Source: 4572-123 sp002084545
Lineage (GTDB): Bacteria; Desulfobacterota; Desulfobacteria; Desulfobacterales; 4572-123
Direction: 5' to 3'
DNA length: 49,230 nucleotides
Assembly (NCBI GenBank): GCA_029939715.1
Contig: JAOZSJ010000012.1
Location: forward strand, 1-49,230
In this document: one piece after another, positions 8,536 to 17,188 of the stretch
How the letters are laid out: the number at the start of each line of letters is the position of its first letter
How positions within the stretch are numbered: the first letter of the stretch is position 1
The notes under the pieces: generated by a model
Told to the model about the DNA's origin: nothing
The model's database searches: none
The model's input: the letters and a program-made list of their open reading frames with translations, nothing else
Program-made: the position numbers and the translations under genes

Positions 8536-9512
8536 GCAACGTTAAAGCCAGGCTGCTGGAGATGGTTAAAGAGGACCTTGCAGATATTGAAACCGCACTA
8601 AAGGAGAACCTGACACCTCAGCTCGATCTGGTCACCCGGGTTTCCGGCCATATTCTTTTTGCAGGCGGAAAAAGGCTGAGGCCTCTTTTGATGGTGCTCT
8701 GCGCCAGGCTCTGCGGATGCGACAGGGAAGATGTCAAATCTTTTTCCGTAATCATGGAGTATCTGCACGCGGCTACACTCCTGCACGATGACCTGGTTGA
8801 CGAGGCGGCTGTGAGGCGGGGAAAACCGGCAGCCCATTGCCGTTTCGGCAATTCCACGGCTGTGCTTGTGGGGGATTTTCTGCTGGCCCGGTCTCTTTCC
8901 ATAGCCGCTGGCGTCGGGTGCATCGAGATTGTCAAAATTATGGCTGATATTACGGAAAAGATGTCCCAGGGAGAGATCCAGCAGTTGATCGGCAAGGGGA
9001 GATTGGATCTTTCCGAGGAGGAATATATGGAGGTGATCCGGCGAAAAACCGCGGTACTGATTCAGGGGGGATGCCGGGTCGGTGCGATTTTTGCCAACGC
9101 CTCGCCGGTAAAAGAGCAGGCCCTTGCAGCCTATGGACTTCATCTGGGGCTGGCTTTTCAGATGGCCGATGACCTGCTTGATTATACTGCCGACACGGCA
9201 GTTCTGGGAAAAACCGTGGGCGCCGACCTGAGAGAGGGCAAGATGACCCTGCCACTGATATATGCCCTGAAAAAAGCCGATGGAGCCGATGCCGGTCTGA
9301 TGAGAAATATTATCGAAAACAGGGATTTTACAGTTGATGATTTCAGCCGTCTGCTGTGCCTGATGAAAAAATACGGCGGCATGGACTATACGCGCAGGCA
9401 GGCTGCCGGACACATCGCAACAGCAAAAAACGCTCTTGCTGTTTTCAGTCCCTGCGAATCGAAAAATATTTTGCTGCAGGTTGCCGAATTTGTGTTGTCC
9501 CGTGAATTTTGA
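8532..9512 (+). CDS. ispB: Polyprenyl (octaprenyl-type) diphosphate synthase
   Basis: Trans-prenyltransferase that lengthens an allylic diphosphate with isopentenyl diphosphate, probably making the side chain of menaquinone. Both aspartate-rich motifs are seen: the first at residues 86-90 (LLHDDLVDEAAVRRG) and the second at 213-217 (QMADDLLDYTAD). GGKRLRP near residue 46 binds diphosphate. The 326-residue length suits the long-chain class. It begins by an ATGA overlap with rimO. Chain length cannot be fixed from sequence, so the symbol ispB is by family likeness. Confidence 0.88.
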   Translation: MSNVKARLLEMVKEDLADIETALKENLTPQLDLVTRVSGHILFAGGKRLRPLLMVLCARLCGCDREDVKSFSVIMEYLHAATLLHDDLVDEAAVRRGKPAAHCRFGNSTAVLVGDFLLARSLSIAAGVGCIEIVKIMADITEKMSQGEIQQLIGKGRLDLSEEEYMEVIRRKTAVLIQGGCRVGAIFANASPVKEQALAAYGLHLGLAFQMADDLLDYTADTAVLGKTVGADLREGKMTLPLIYALKKADGADAGLMRNIIENRDFTVDDFSRLLCLMKKYGGMDYTRRQAAGHIATAKNALAVFSPCESKNILLQVAEFVLSREF

Positions 9513-9565
9513 TAAATTTGTGATATAAAAAAATCAGCACGATCCTTAGAGGGGGAAAACCTGAT

Positions 9566-10765
9566 ATGCTGCGTCTTTCCATAAACCAGATTACCATTAT
9601 TCAGGCATTTGTAATCCTTGCCGTCAGTCTGACCTGCCCGGCAATTATACTCGCAGGGAATGCTGATTTAGAAAATACAGTAGAGGCGATAGGTACGGCT
9701 ACAGTCCAGGGTAAAAATGTTCCGTCAGCCCGTAAACGGGCCATAGCAGACAGTCTGGTTACGTCGGTGGAGCTTGTTGCCGGCAAAATCGTACCTCTTG
9801 ATGCAAGAATCAGAAATTTTGAAACCTTAAATCAGGTATTGTACAGTCATACCGATAAGTTTGTTCAGGATTATAAGGTCTTAACGGAGCTGAAAACAGG
9901 CAATCGATACAGGGTAATGGTACAGGCAACCGTAAGGGCGGATAAAATAAGAGAGGAGATGGAGCAGCTCGGCGTTATCACCGGTCTGAAATCGATTCCT
10001 CGAATACTGTTTTTAATTGCCGAACAAAATATTGATGACCCGTCGCCTCGCTACCAGTTTGCACTTACCGCCGAAGAGACTCCTTTAAGTTCGGAAAACG
10101 CAATGGCCGAAATCATGCGCCGGAAAGGATTGATCGTAATCGATCCGGAGAATCTTTTGCAGGGAGAAGAGATGCCTGCCATAACAGTCCCGGTTGATGA
10201 CCAGACAGCCCTTATGCTGGGTCTGAAGCTGCAGGCCGATGTGGTGGTGATCGGCAGTGCCCGGGTTATTCAATCAGCCAATACAATGGGTGTATATACC
10301 AGGGCATTTCGGGGAGTCGTAACGGCACGTGCCCTGGGTACCCTGACAGGTGCTGAAGCAGCCAAGACCACACGGGCGGTTATGTCGGCGGGATTCGAGG
10401 CCGAGGCTGCCGGCAGGGAGGCACTCACAAAGGCCGGAATCCTGGCCGGACAGGACCTGACCGGACAGATCATTTCACGATGGAAGAGGGAGCAGTCCGC
10501 ATCCGTTGATCTGGAAATCGTCGTGGGCGGAACCCGTAATCTGGCTGATTTTGTGACATTCCGACGAACCATCAGTGATATTGAAGGGGTCGCATCTATT
10601 TTGATAAAGGAGATCAAGCCTGATGAGGCCATTATCGGCATTGATTTTGACGGCAATGCATTGATGCTTGCCGAAGCCATGCTCCTTGAGATATTTGATT
10701 CCTTCGGTATTAATATTTATGATGTTTCCGATAGTCGTATTATGCTTGAACTTGTATCAGAGTAA
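9566..10765 (+). CDS. Exported protein with FlgT-like N-terminal domain
   Basis: A 399-residue protein with a Sec signal peptide (hydrophobic residues 12-29, cleavage near ILAGNA). Residues about 35-135 resemble the FlgT/LPP20-type domain: EAIGTATVQGKNVPSARKRA followed by a helical stretch and a strand pattern ending YRVMVQATVRADKI. A middle Rossmann-like part (residues 140-260, PRILFLIAEQNIDD and ADVVVIGSARVIQ) resembles the FlgT/TolB type nucleotide-binding-like fold without a nucleotide site. The C-terminal third is of unknown type. GAGGGGG lies before ATG 9566. No flagellar genes are nearby, so a general periplasmic or outer-membrane role is more likely. It ends 6 bases before the pgsA-type ATG and is likely cotranscribed. 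Confidence 0.6.
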   Translation: MLRLSINQITIIQAFVILAVSLTCPAIILAGNADLENTVEAIGTATVQGKNVPSARKRAIADSLVTSVELVAGKIVPLDARIRNFETLNQVLYSHTDKFVQDYKVLTELKTGNRYRVMVQATVRADKIREEMEQLGVITGLKSIPRILFLIAEQNIDDPSPRYQFALTAEETPLSSENAMAEIMRRKGLIVIDPENLLQGEEMPAITVPVDDQTALMLGLKLQADVVVIGSARVIQSANTMGVYTRAFRGVVTARALGTLTGAEAAKTTRAVMSAGFEAEAAGREALTKAGILAGQDLTGQIISRWKREQSASVDLEIVVGGTRNLADFVTFRRTISDIEGVASILIKEIKPDEAIIGIDFDGNALMLAEAMLLEIFDSFGINIYDVSDSRIMLELVSE

Positions 10766-10771
10766 GTGAAA

Positions 10772-11317
10772 ATGGCGATAAACATACCTAATATGCTGAC
10801 GCTTTGCAGGATTCTGCTGACTCCGCTGTTTGTTATTTTTCTGATACGGGATCTGTTTATCTCGGCACTTTTGGTGTTTACCATAGCCGCCATCAGTGAC
10901 GGACTCGACGGTTTTATTGCCAGGGTTTTCAACCAGCGCACGACGCTTGGGGCCTATCTTGATCCTATTGCCGACAAACTGCTTTTGTCTTCGGCTTTTA
11001 TCAGCCTGGCGGTCCTGGAAATCATTCCGGCCTGGCTCACGGTTATCGTTATCAGCCGCGATGTAATTATTCTTATTGGAATTGCGGTGCTGACCCTTAC
11101 ATCCAAAACCTTTGCCATGAATCCGAGCCTTGTAAGCAAGTGCACAACCGTGGCCCAGTTGATTACTGTTTTTGCCGTACTGATAGAATCCAACATCACA
11201 TTTTTCGGATATCTCGGGCATTTTGATAGTGTTTTATTCTGGACTGCGGCCGGTTTGACCATTCTTTCGGGTTTGCATTATATCTATATCGGCCTTAATA
11301 TTCTGCAGGAAATTTAA
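10772..11317 (+). CDS. pgsA: CDP-alcohol phosphatidyltransferase, likely phosphatidylglycerophosphate synthase
   Basis: Membrane enzyme moving a phosphatidyl group from CDP-diacylglycerol to an alcohol, most likely glycerol 3-phosphate. The family motif D-G-x2-D-G-x2-A-R-x8-G-x3-D-x3-D is complete, with Asp43, Asp46, Asp64 and Asp68. Several hydrophobic segments fill the rest of the 181 residues. N-terminal INIPNMLTLCRILLTP is typical of PgsA. ATG 10772 is preferred over GTG 10766, which directly abuts the previous stop. The gene closes the run that began at apbE; the tRNA promoter follows. Confidence 0.88.
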   Translation: MAINIPNMLTLCRILLTPLFVIFLIRDLFISALLVFTIAAISDGLDGFIARVFNQRTTLGAYLDPIADKLLLSSAFISLAVLEIIPAWLTVIVISRDVIILIGIAVLTLTSKTFAMNPSLVSKCTTVAQLITVFAVLIESNITFFGYLGHFDSVLFWTAAGLTILSGLHYIYIGLNILQEI

Positions 11318-11339
11318 TAATATTTTAGCCGCATTTTTC

Positions 11340-11368
11340 TTGACAGCCCGACCGCCAGATGGTATCAG
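11340..11368 (+). promoter_or_regulatory. Promoter of tRNA-Val(GAC)
   Basis: A perfect TTGACA (11340-11345), a 17-base spacer and TATCAG (11363-11368) predict a start near 11375, ten bases before the mature tRNA. The -10 matches the consensus at four of six positions. Confidence 0.65.
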
Positions 11369-11384
11369 CTTGAGAATATTCCAT

Positions 11385-11459
11385 AGGCACGTAGCTCAGG
11401 GGGAGAGCGCTACCCTGACACGGTAGAAGTCGTTGGTTCAAATCCAATCGTGCCTACCA
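11385..11459 (+). tRNA. tRNA-Val (anticodon GAC)
   Basis: A 75-base cloverleaf: acceptor AGGCACG pairs with CGTGCCT, D stem GCTC/GAGC, anticodon stem CTACC/GGTAG around loop CTGACAC (anticodon GAC), and T arm with GGTTCAAATCC. The discriminator is A and the 3' CCA is encoded. It reads GUC/GUU valine codons. Confidence 0.95.
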
Positions 11460-11466
11460 AAAAATC

Positions 11467-11505
11467 AAGGGTTTACAGGCATCAAGGCTCGTAAACCCTT
11501 TTTTT
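11467..11505 (+). terminator. Rho-independent terminator of tRNA-Val(GAC)
   Basis: A perfect 10-bp stem, AAGGGTTTAC (11467-11476) with GTAAACCCTT (11491-11500), runs into a T tract to 11505. The stem is nearly the same as that behind the second tRNA-Val. Confidence 0.93.
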
Positions 11506-11711
11506 ATGCGGTTTTAATCGGGCCGATATGACGGACTGCCTGAAGAAATTTGATGAGTACCTGCAGGCTTCATGAAATCCACCAGGTGTAATCCGATCCG
11601 AATAAACATGCCTTTGGGTCGGAGATCCCGCAGCTCAAAGAACAATAATAGATCGCAAATATTAAGCCTGCTTTTTTACAAACCAACAATAGGATATCCG
11701 GGGGTGCCGAT

Positions 11712-14192
11712 TTGGATATTTTTATTTTTGCAATTATTTTTTCGATCATCGCCCTGGCATCCGGCCGGATCGGGGAAATGTTTAAAAAAGCCCACCTGCC
11801 GCTGATCAGCGGCTTTCTTTTCACCGGCATCCTGGTTGGTCCCTATCTGCTGAACCTTATTTCCCTTGATGCCGTTGAGCACCTGCGTTTTGTGGATGAA
11901 TTCGCCCTTGCATTCATTGCCTTTGCAGCCGGGAATGAACTCTATATCAAGGAGCTAAAGGGGCTTTTTAATCGTATTCGATGGGTTACCGCAGGGCTTG
12001 TTTTCAGCACATTTACCCTGGGCAGTACCGCCCTGTTCCTGCTCGCCGATCAGATTCCCTTTATGCACGGCATGCCGACCGCGCATCGGGTGGCTATAGT
12101 TATTCTGGCAGGTACCATCCTGGTTGCAAGATCCCCTTCATCGGCCATTGCCGTCGTTAACGAACTGCGGGCAAAGGGCCCTTTTACAACGATTGCACTC
12201 GGGGTCACAGTGATTATGGACGTCGTGGTTATTTCGCTTTTTGCCGTCAATGCCGCGATTGCCGATGCACTGTTAACCAACCTGAATTTTGATATCGGGT
12301 TTTTACTGCTTCTGTTCACTGAGATGCTGGTGTCCCTGCTGCTGGGCGTTGCGCTTGGCAGTATTATTAAGATCATTCTCTCGCTGTCGATTAGAAGAGT
12401 GTTGAAAACAGGCATGGTTCTACTGTCCGGATACGGGGTATTTGTTTTATCGGCCGCGGTTCGCAGCATAAGTTATCAACACCTGCCGTTTGAGCTGCTG
12501 ATAGAGCCGCTGCTGGTCTGCATGATCGGCAGTTTTATGACAACAAACTACAGTCATTACCGGGCCGAATTGCGTAAAACGCTGCATGATGTCGGACCGC
12601 CGATATATGTCGCTTTTTTTACGATGACCGGCGCCTCACTTGCCCTGGATGTACTGGCTCAGACCTGGATGATCGCTCTGGTACTTTTTGGGGTACGCAC
12701 TGGAGCGATCATGATCGGCTCTTTTGGCGGCGGTTTGCTTGCCGGCGTTCCGCCGGAACATAATCGGATCGGCTGGATGTGCTATATTACCCAGGCCGGC
12801 GTCGGTCTGGGGCTGGCCAAGGGGGTTGCCGATGCGTTTCCGGACTGGGGGGCTGCATTTGCCACCATCGTGATTTCAGTGATCGTGCTGAATCAGATTG
12901 TCGGGCCGCCGTTGTTCAAATGGGCTATACACCTGGCGCGCGAGGCGCATCCGCCGGCCGACAGGCAGATCCTGGATGGTGTTCGGGATGCGGTTATATT
13001 CGGTCTTGAGGGTCAATCCCTGGCTCTGGCCCGGTCCCTGCGATCCCACGGATGGGAGGTAAGAATTGTTTCCACCCAGGTTGATTATATCCGGGAGATG
13101 GCCGGCGATGCCGATATCGAGATCATCCCTGTACCCAGTTTCGACTTGGCGGCTTTAAATGCTCTTGGGGTAAACCATGCCGAGGCGATTGTCTGCATGA
13201 TGGCCGACGATGAGAATTATCAGGTCTGTGAAATAGCGTATGAACATTTCGGAACTCAAACATTGATTGTAAGGCTCCATAATCGAAATAATTTCAGGCG
13301 TTTTCATGAGTTCGGAGCACTGGTTGTCGATCCCGCTACGGCAATTGTGAGCCTGCTGGATCAGTTTGTCCGCTCCCCTTCGGCGGCATCGCTGCTGCTG
13401 GGCATGGAAAGTGGGCGTGATGTTATTGAATTTGAATTGCGTAACCCCGACGTTAACGGGCTTGCCATTCGTGACCTGTACCTGCCGCTGGACGTCCAGA
13501 TTCTTTCCGTGCGCCGGCAGGATCAGATATTACTGTCGGGTGGTTACACCCGCCTGAGATGCGGCGACTGGTTAACGGCGGTAGGAACCAGGGCCAGCCT
13601 GGAACAAGTGATCCTGCGCTTTGACATTGACCGCGATCAGGCACTTTTTCAGATGGTCACGCAGGCAACCCCTAAAGAGTTATCGACGAACTCTCTGGGG
13701 AACGATGTCAAAGGTATTATCAATACCAAAAACGATGTCCGTCGTCTCCGGTTTGATGCATTGGTGGAAAACAGTGTTGTACTCGATATCGGTCAATCAA
13801 TCCCTTATGAGCGGTTTTTCAAACAGGCGGCAAAAGCCATGGCAGCCGAGCTTGATCTTTCCCACGATCTGCTTTTCGACCTTATGATGACACGCGAAGC
13901 AGGCAGTAGTACTGCGTTGCGGCCTGATCTGGCTATTCCCCACATCATCATCGAAGGCAGCCAGACATTCAGTCTTTTACTGGCGCGCTGCACGGCCGGT
14001 ATTTATTTCAACGAACTGGCCCCCCGCGTACAGGCCGTATTTATTTTACTGGGTACCCGAGACGAGCGTAACTATCACCTGTACGCCCTGTCGACCATAG
14101 CCGAACTGGTGCAGGATATCCGATTCAGGAAAAAATGGATGGCTGCAAGGGATAAGGCCGCCTTACGAAAGATAGTCCTCCGGCGATCATAA
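11712..14192 (+). CDS. Cation:proton antiporter with RCK and PTS-EIIA-like domains
   Basis: An 826-residue inner-membrane protein. Residues 1-410 form a CPA-type sodium/proton exchanger with about 12 hydrophobic segments. Residues about 425-540 look like a TrkA-N (RCK) nucleotide-binding domain (AVIFGLEGQSLALARSL), followed by a TrkA-C domain around 565-640 (LRNPDVNGLAIRDLYLP). Residues 675-826 resemble PTS EIIA of the fructose/mannitol type, with DLAIPHIII placing the phosphorylatable histidine at 744. Such fusions suggest gating by nucleotides and by PTS phosphorylation state. TTG 11712 follows GGGGG at about seven bases. It lies alone between the tRNA terminator and its own long hairpin. 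The transported ion (K+ or Na+) is unknown. Confidence 0.85.
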   Translation: MDIFIFAIIFSIIALASGRIGEMFKKAHLPLISGFLFTGILVGPYLLNLISLDAVEHLRFVDEFALAFIAFAAGNELYIKELKGLFNRIRWVTAGLVFSTFTLGSTALFLLADQIPFMHGMPTAHRVAIVILAGTILVARSPSSAIAVVNELRAKGPFTTIALGVTVIMDVVVISLFAVNAAIADALLTNLNFDIGFLLLLFTEMLVSLLLGVALGSIIKIILSLSIRRVLKTGMVLLSGYGVFVLSAAVRSISYQHLPFELLIEPLLVCMIGSFMTTNYSHYRAELRKTLHDVGPPIYVAFFTMTGASLALDVLAQTWMIALVLFGVRTGAIMIGSFGGGLLAGVPPEHNRIGWMCYITQAGVGLGLAKGVADAFPDWGAAFATIVISVIVLNQIVGPPLFKWAIHLAREAHPPADRQILDGVRDAVIFGLEGQSLALARSLRSHGWEVRIVSTQVDYIREMAGDADIEIIPVPSFDLAALNALGVNHAEAIVCMMADDENYQVCEIAYEHFGTQTLIVRLHNRNNFRRFHEFGALVVDPATAIVSLLDQFVRSPSAASLLLGMESGRDVIEFELRNPDVNGLAIRDLYLPLDVQILSVRRQDQILLSGGYTRLRCGDWLTAVGTRASLEQVILRFDIDRDQALFQMVTQATPKELSTNSLGNDVKGIINTKNDVRRLRFDALVENSVVLDIGQSIPYERFFKQAAKAMAAELDLSHDLLFDLMMTREAGSSTALRPDLAIPHIIIEGSQTFSLLLARCTAGIYFNELAPRVQAVFILLGTRDERNYHLYALSTIAELVQDIRFRKKWMAARDKAALRKIVLRRS

Positions 14193-14257
14193 AAGCACCG
14201 GAATTTTCGACTATTTTGCATGGTGGCTTATTCCGGTGCTCTTATGATCGGTTTTTT
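14184..14257 (+). terminator. Long hairpin terminator after the antiporter gene
   Basis: The arms 14184-14204 and 14230-14250 pair over 21 positions with one mismatch, around a 25-base loop, and are followed by six T (14252-14257). The left arm includes the end of the antiporter gene and its stop codon. Confidence 0.85.
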
Positions 14258-14487
14258 GATCAATGGTATCATATCTGATCTGGTTTGAAATTATGAATAT
14301 TCCGGAGCATGGAGCATAATTCTATATTGAAAATACAAACGGAATTTAATATGGTACCTTTAGTAAAAAGGTAAATGATATTTGCAAGACCTTTGTAAAA
14401 TGGCGCTTCCTGCCCTTTGTAACCATGGCCTGAATAGAATTTCTAAATACAATATCGACAAAATGCAGTTACAGTGAAGGAGAAAGC

Positions 14488-15399
14488 ATGAAAATCGGAT
14501 TTATAGGATTGGGAAATCTTGGGTATCCTCTGGCCATGAGCCTGGTAAAGGCCGGCCACAAGGTGACTGTAACCGACCTTCGCCGCGAAACCGGCGAAGG
14601 TATAATCGAAGCAGGGGCTACCTGGTCTGATGACATCGGCGGTGTATGCCATGCGGCAGAGGTGGTGATAACGGCTTTGCCTTCACTCAAGGCTTCCCGG
14701 GCCGTGGTGGAGGATAAAGGCGGTGTTTTTGACAATCTGATGAAGGGAAGCTGCTGGATCGAAATGAGCACTACCGATTTCGAGGATATTCAGCGCATGG
14801 CGGGGATTGCCCTGGAAAAAGGTTTTGACGTGCTGGAATGCCCGGTGACCGGCGGCGTGCACCTGGCCCATACCGGTGAGATCACCGTGCTCGTCGGCGG
14901 TGACATCGATGTGTATGAACGTTTTAAACCCATCATAGAAGTGATGGGCAAGGAGGTGATTCACCTGGGTGCCATCGGCAATGCCTCAGTGGTCAAGGTG
15001 GTCACCAATATGCTGGCATTTATCCATCTGGTTGCCGCCGGGGAGGGCATGATGCTCGCAGCCAAACAGGGTGTTGATCTGGGAGCCGCATACAAGGCGA
15101 TTCGGGCGAGTTCCGGCAACAGCTTTGTCCATGAAACCGAATCTCAGCTTATTCTCAGCGGCAGCTACAACGTCAATTTCACCATGGACCTGGCCTGCAA
15201 GGATTTGCGGTTTGCGGGCCAAATTGCGGAAAAACTCAATGTTCCCCTGGAGCTGGGAAGTATGACGCACCAGATTTTTGAAAGGGCCCGCAATCTGTTC
15301 GGCGGTGATGCCTGGTCGCCAAAAGTGGTTAAAATGCTGGAAGATGCCTGTGAGCAGCCTTTGCGTGCTCCGGGATTCCCGGAAACGCTGGTTTCCTGA
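14488..15399 (+). CDS. 3-hydroxyisobutyrate dehydrogenase-family NAD(P)-dependent oxidoreductase
   Basis: A 303-residue beta-hydroxyacid dehydrogenase. The N-terminal Rossmann fold has GFIGLGNLGYPLA (GxGxxG) with Asp30 at the end of strand 2, which favours NAD over NADP. The substrate signature is ECPVTGGVHLAHTGEITVLV, with the catalytic lysine Lys170 in GNASVVKVVTN. The C-terminal helical domain is complete. GAAGGAG lies upstream of ATG 14488. The gene stands alone between a terminator and the C69 hydrolase. Within the family the substrate could be 3-hydroxyisobutyrate, tartronate semialdehyde or a related acid; sequence does not decide. Confidence 0.88.
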   Translation: MKIGFIGLGNLGYPLAMSLVKAGHKVTVTDLRRETGEGIIEAGATWSDDIGGVCHAAEVVITALPSLKASRAVVEDKGGVFDNLMKGSCWIEMSTTDFEDIQRMAGIALEKGFDVLECPVTGGVHLAHTGEITVLVGGDIDVYERFKPIIEVMGKEVIHLGAIGNASVVKVVTNMLAFIHLVAAGEGMMLAAKQGVDLGAAYKAIRASSGNSFVHETESQLILSGSYNVNFTMDLACKDLRFAGQIAEKLNVPLELGSMTHQIFERARNLFGGDAWSPKVVKMLEDACEQPLRAPGFPETLVS

Positions 15400-15536
15400 T
15401 CTGGACAAGTCGGAAGTAAATTGAATAATGAAAGTTCAAAACTTGCGGTATCGCTCCGCTCTATCTTTTCATATAGCACCATCGGCAATTGAAGCTCTAT
15501 ACTCAAAGATAAAACAACTATAGTAAAGAGGCAATA

Positions 15537-16862
15537 ATGTGCGATACCTTTGTGGCGCTTTCATCCAGGACCGGCGATGGTTCAATTATTTTTGGAAAAA
15601 ATAGTGACCGTGAACCAAATGAAGCACAAATCCTGGAATATCATCCTCCACGCTCGTACTCCAAAAACGTGCAGGAAAATGTTTCCTGCACCTATACTAT
15701 GATTCCTCAGGTTAAGGAAACATATGCCGTTTTACTCAGCCGGCCTTTCTGGATGTGGGGAGCTGAAATGGGTGCCAATGAAAAAGGCGTTGTTATTGGA
15801 AATGAAGCCGTGTTTACCAAAATGCCCTATTCAAAAACCGGTGGACTGACAGGGATGGATCTGCTTCGCCTGGCACTGGAACGTTCGGCCACTTCGGCCC
15901 AGGCTCTTGAAACCATCATCGAGCTTCTTGCAGATTACGGCCAGGGCGGTATCTGCGGGTATCAGGATAAAAAATTGCTCTACCATAACAGCTATATTAT
16001 TGCTGACGCCGATACCGCCTGGGTGCTTGAAACGTCTGGAGATATGTGGGCGGCCCTTGAGGTGAAAGATGCGTACAGCATCAGTAACGGTCTTACCATC
16101 GGTGAAAAATTTGATCGAAGCCATCCGGAACTTATCAACACTGCACGCAGCAAAGGGTGGCTGAAGAAAAGAAAGCCCTTTCATTTTGCAAATTGTTATT
16201 CAGACTGGTTTTATACTACTTTTTCCGCATGTAGAAAACGGCAAAGCCGTTCCCTTGCACTGATTAACGCAGTCAGCGGGAAATTTGATATTCAAAAGGC
16301 ATTGAATATTCTGCGCGACCATAATGACAACAAATACAAACCGGATTCTCATTTGCTGATGAATACCGTTTGCATGCATGCTGCAAATGGACTTACACGG
16401 AATTCAAATACAACCGGCTCCCTGGCAGCACATCTCCAAAAAGAGAAGAATACGTTCTGGGCAACAGGCACTGCGGCGCCCTGTACGGGAATTTTTAAGC
16501 CGATCCGGTTTGCAGGTAAGGTCCTGCCGGACACAGGTCCTTGTCCCGGAGAAAAATTCGATTCTTCCACACTTTGGTGGCAGCACGAAAGGCTCCACAG
16601 AAACATCCTGAACGATTATCAGTCAAGGCTTCATAAATATCTCAAGGAGCGTGATAAACTGGAAGCCTCTTTTATTGAAAAGGCAGATGCGTATGACGCA
16701 GAAGATTTTTTTCCCCTTTCCAACGAAGCGTTTCAACTGTGCAAAGAAATGACAGCTGCCTGGATAAAGAAAATTCAAACTTCTCCTGTTGAAAAAAATC
16801 CGGGATTTGCTTTCAGGCATTATTGGAAAAAACAGAACAGGGCGGCAGGCCTGGAATGCTGA
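15537..16862 (+). CDS. C69/secernin-family Ntn hydrolase
   Basis: A 441-residue N-terminal nucleophile hydrolase of the dipeptidase/secernin group. It begins MCDTFVALSSRTGDGSIIFG: after methionine removal Cys2 becomes the nucleophile. KNSDREPNEAQ and NEKGVVIGNEAV are family signatures. There is no signal peptide, so the enzyme is cytoplasmic, and no propeptide precedes Cys2. AAAGAGG lies before ATG 15537. The family cleaves dipeptides or other amides; the substrate is not known here. Its stop abuts a glyA remnant, so the present 3' border is a recombination junction. Confidence 0.85.
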   Translation: MCDTFVALSSRTGDGSIIFGKNSDREPNEAQILEYHPPRSYSKNVQENVSCTYTMIPQVKETYAVLLSRPFWMWGAEMGANEKGVVIGNEAVFTKMPYSKTGGLTGMDLLRLALERSATSAQALETIIELLADYGQGGICGYQDKKLLYHNSYIIADADTAWVLETSGDMWAALEVKDAYSISNGLTIGEKFDRSHPELINTARSKGWLKKRKPFHFANCYSDWFYTTFSACRKRQSRSLALINAVSGKFDIQKALNILRDHNDNKYKPDSHLLMNTVCMHAANGLTRNSNTTGSLAAHLQKEKNTFWATGTAAPCTGIFKPIRFAGKVLPDTGPCPGEKFDSSTLWWQHERLHRNILNDYQSRLHKYLKERDKLEASFIEKADAYDAEDFFPLSNEAFQLCKEMTAAWIKKIQTSPVEKNPGFAFRHYWKKQNRAAGLEC

Positions 16863-16865
16863 TAG

Positions 16866-17036
16866 GGGCTTCGATTGGGGAGTGCCGCAGTTACCACCAG
16901 AGGAATGGGAATGCCTGAGATGTCACAGATAGCTGATTTGATCGACACAGTAATATTAAACCCCTGAATCGAGGCCGTATTCGAAGGCGTGGCTGCTAAA
17001 GTGATCGGTTTATGCAAGAAATTTCCAATTCCCTAT
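16866..17036 (+). pseudogene. glyA: 3' remnant of serine hydroxymethyltransferase gene (glyA)
   Basis: In the frame starting at 16869 the sequence reads LRLGSAAVTTRGM, then MSQIADLIDTVILNP, a TGA stop at 16965-16967, then EGVAAKVIGLCKKFPIPY. This is the C-terminal end of SHMT (RxG-AVTTRGM region, helix, KxxxLCxxFP end). Everything upstream of this is missing: the fragment begins directly after the C69 stop. It therefore cannot make an enzyme; PLP-binding parts are absent. The internal stop shows decay. The identity rests on recognised motifs, not on a database search. Confidence 0.8.
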
Positions 17037-17130
17037 CAAATGCATTGCGGCCGGAATGGGCATCAGCATTATGCCATATTATTCGGTGGAAAAAGGCTGG
17101 AATCAGTACCCATTATGTGCCAATGGATAA
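17035..17130 (+). pseudogene. Probable 3' remnant of a LysR-type regulator gene
   Basis: The frame from 17035 reads IKCIAAGMGISIMPYYSVEK and ends with TAA at 17128. The pattern V/IAAGxGIxxxPxxxVE is the conserved end of the LysR effector-binding domain. Only some 30 codons remain, and it follows the glyA remnant without a gap. Short length keeps the call tentative. Confidence 0.45.
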
Positions 17131-17188
17131 TCATACAAGGTTGAAGAATACCGGAAAAGATATTTTGACTGCGGATGCGGATATTTGA

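Noticed and set aside
8598..9413. 271-residue minus-strand frame
   Set aside because: Antisense to the polyprenyl synthase gene, rich in Gln, His and Pro as expected from reverse reading.
16820..17017. 65-residue minus-strand frame across the C69 end
   Set aside because: The plus strand here reads as a glyA tail, which explains the open reverse frame.
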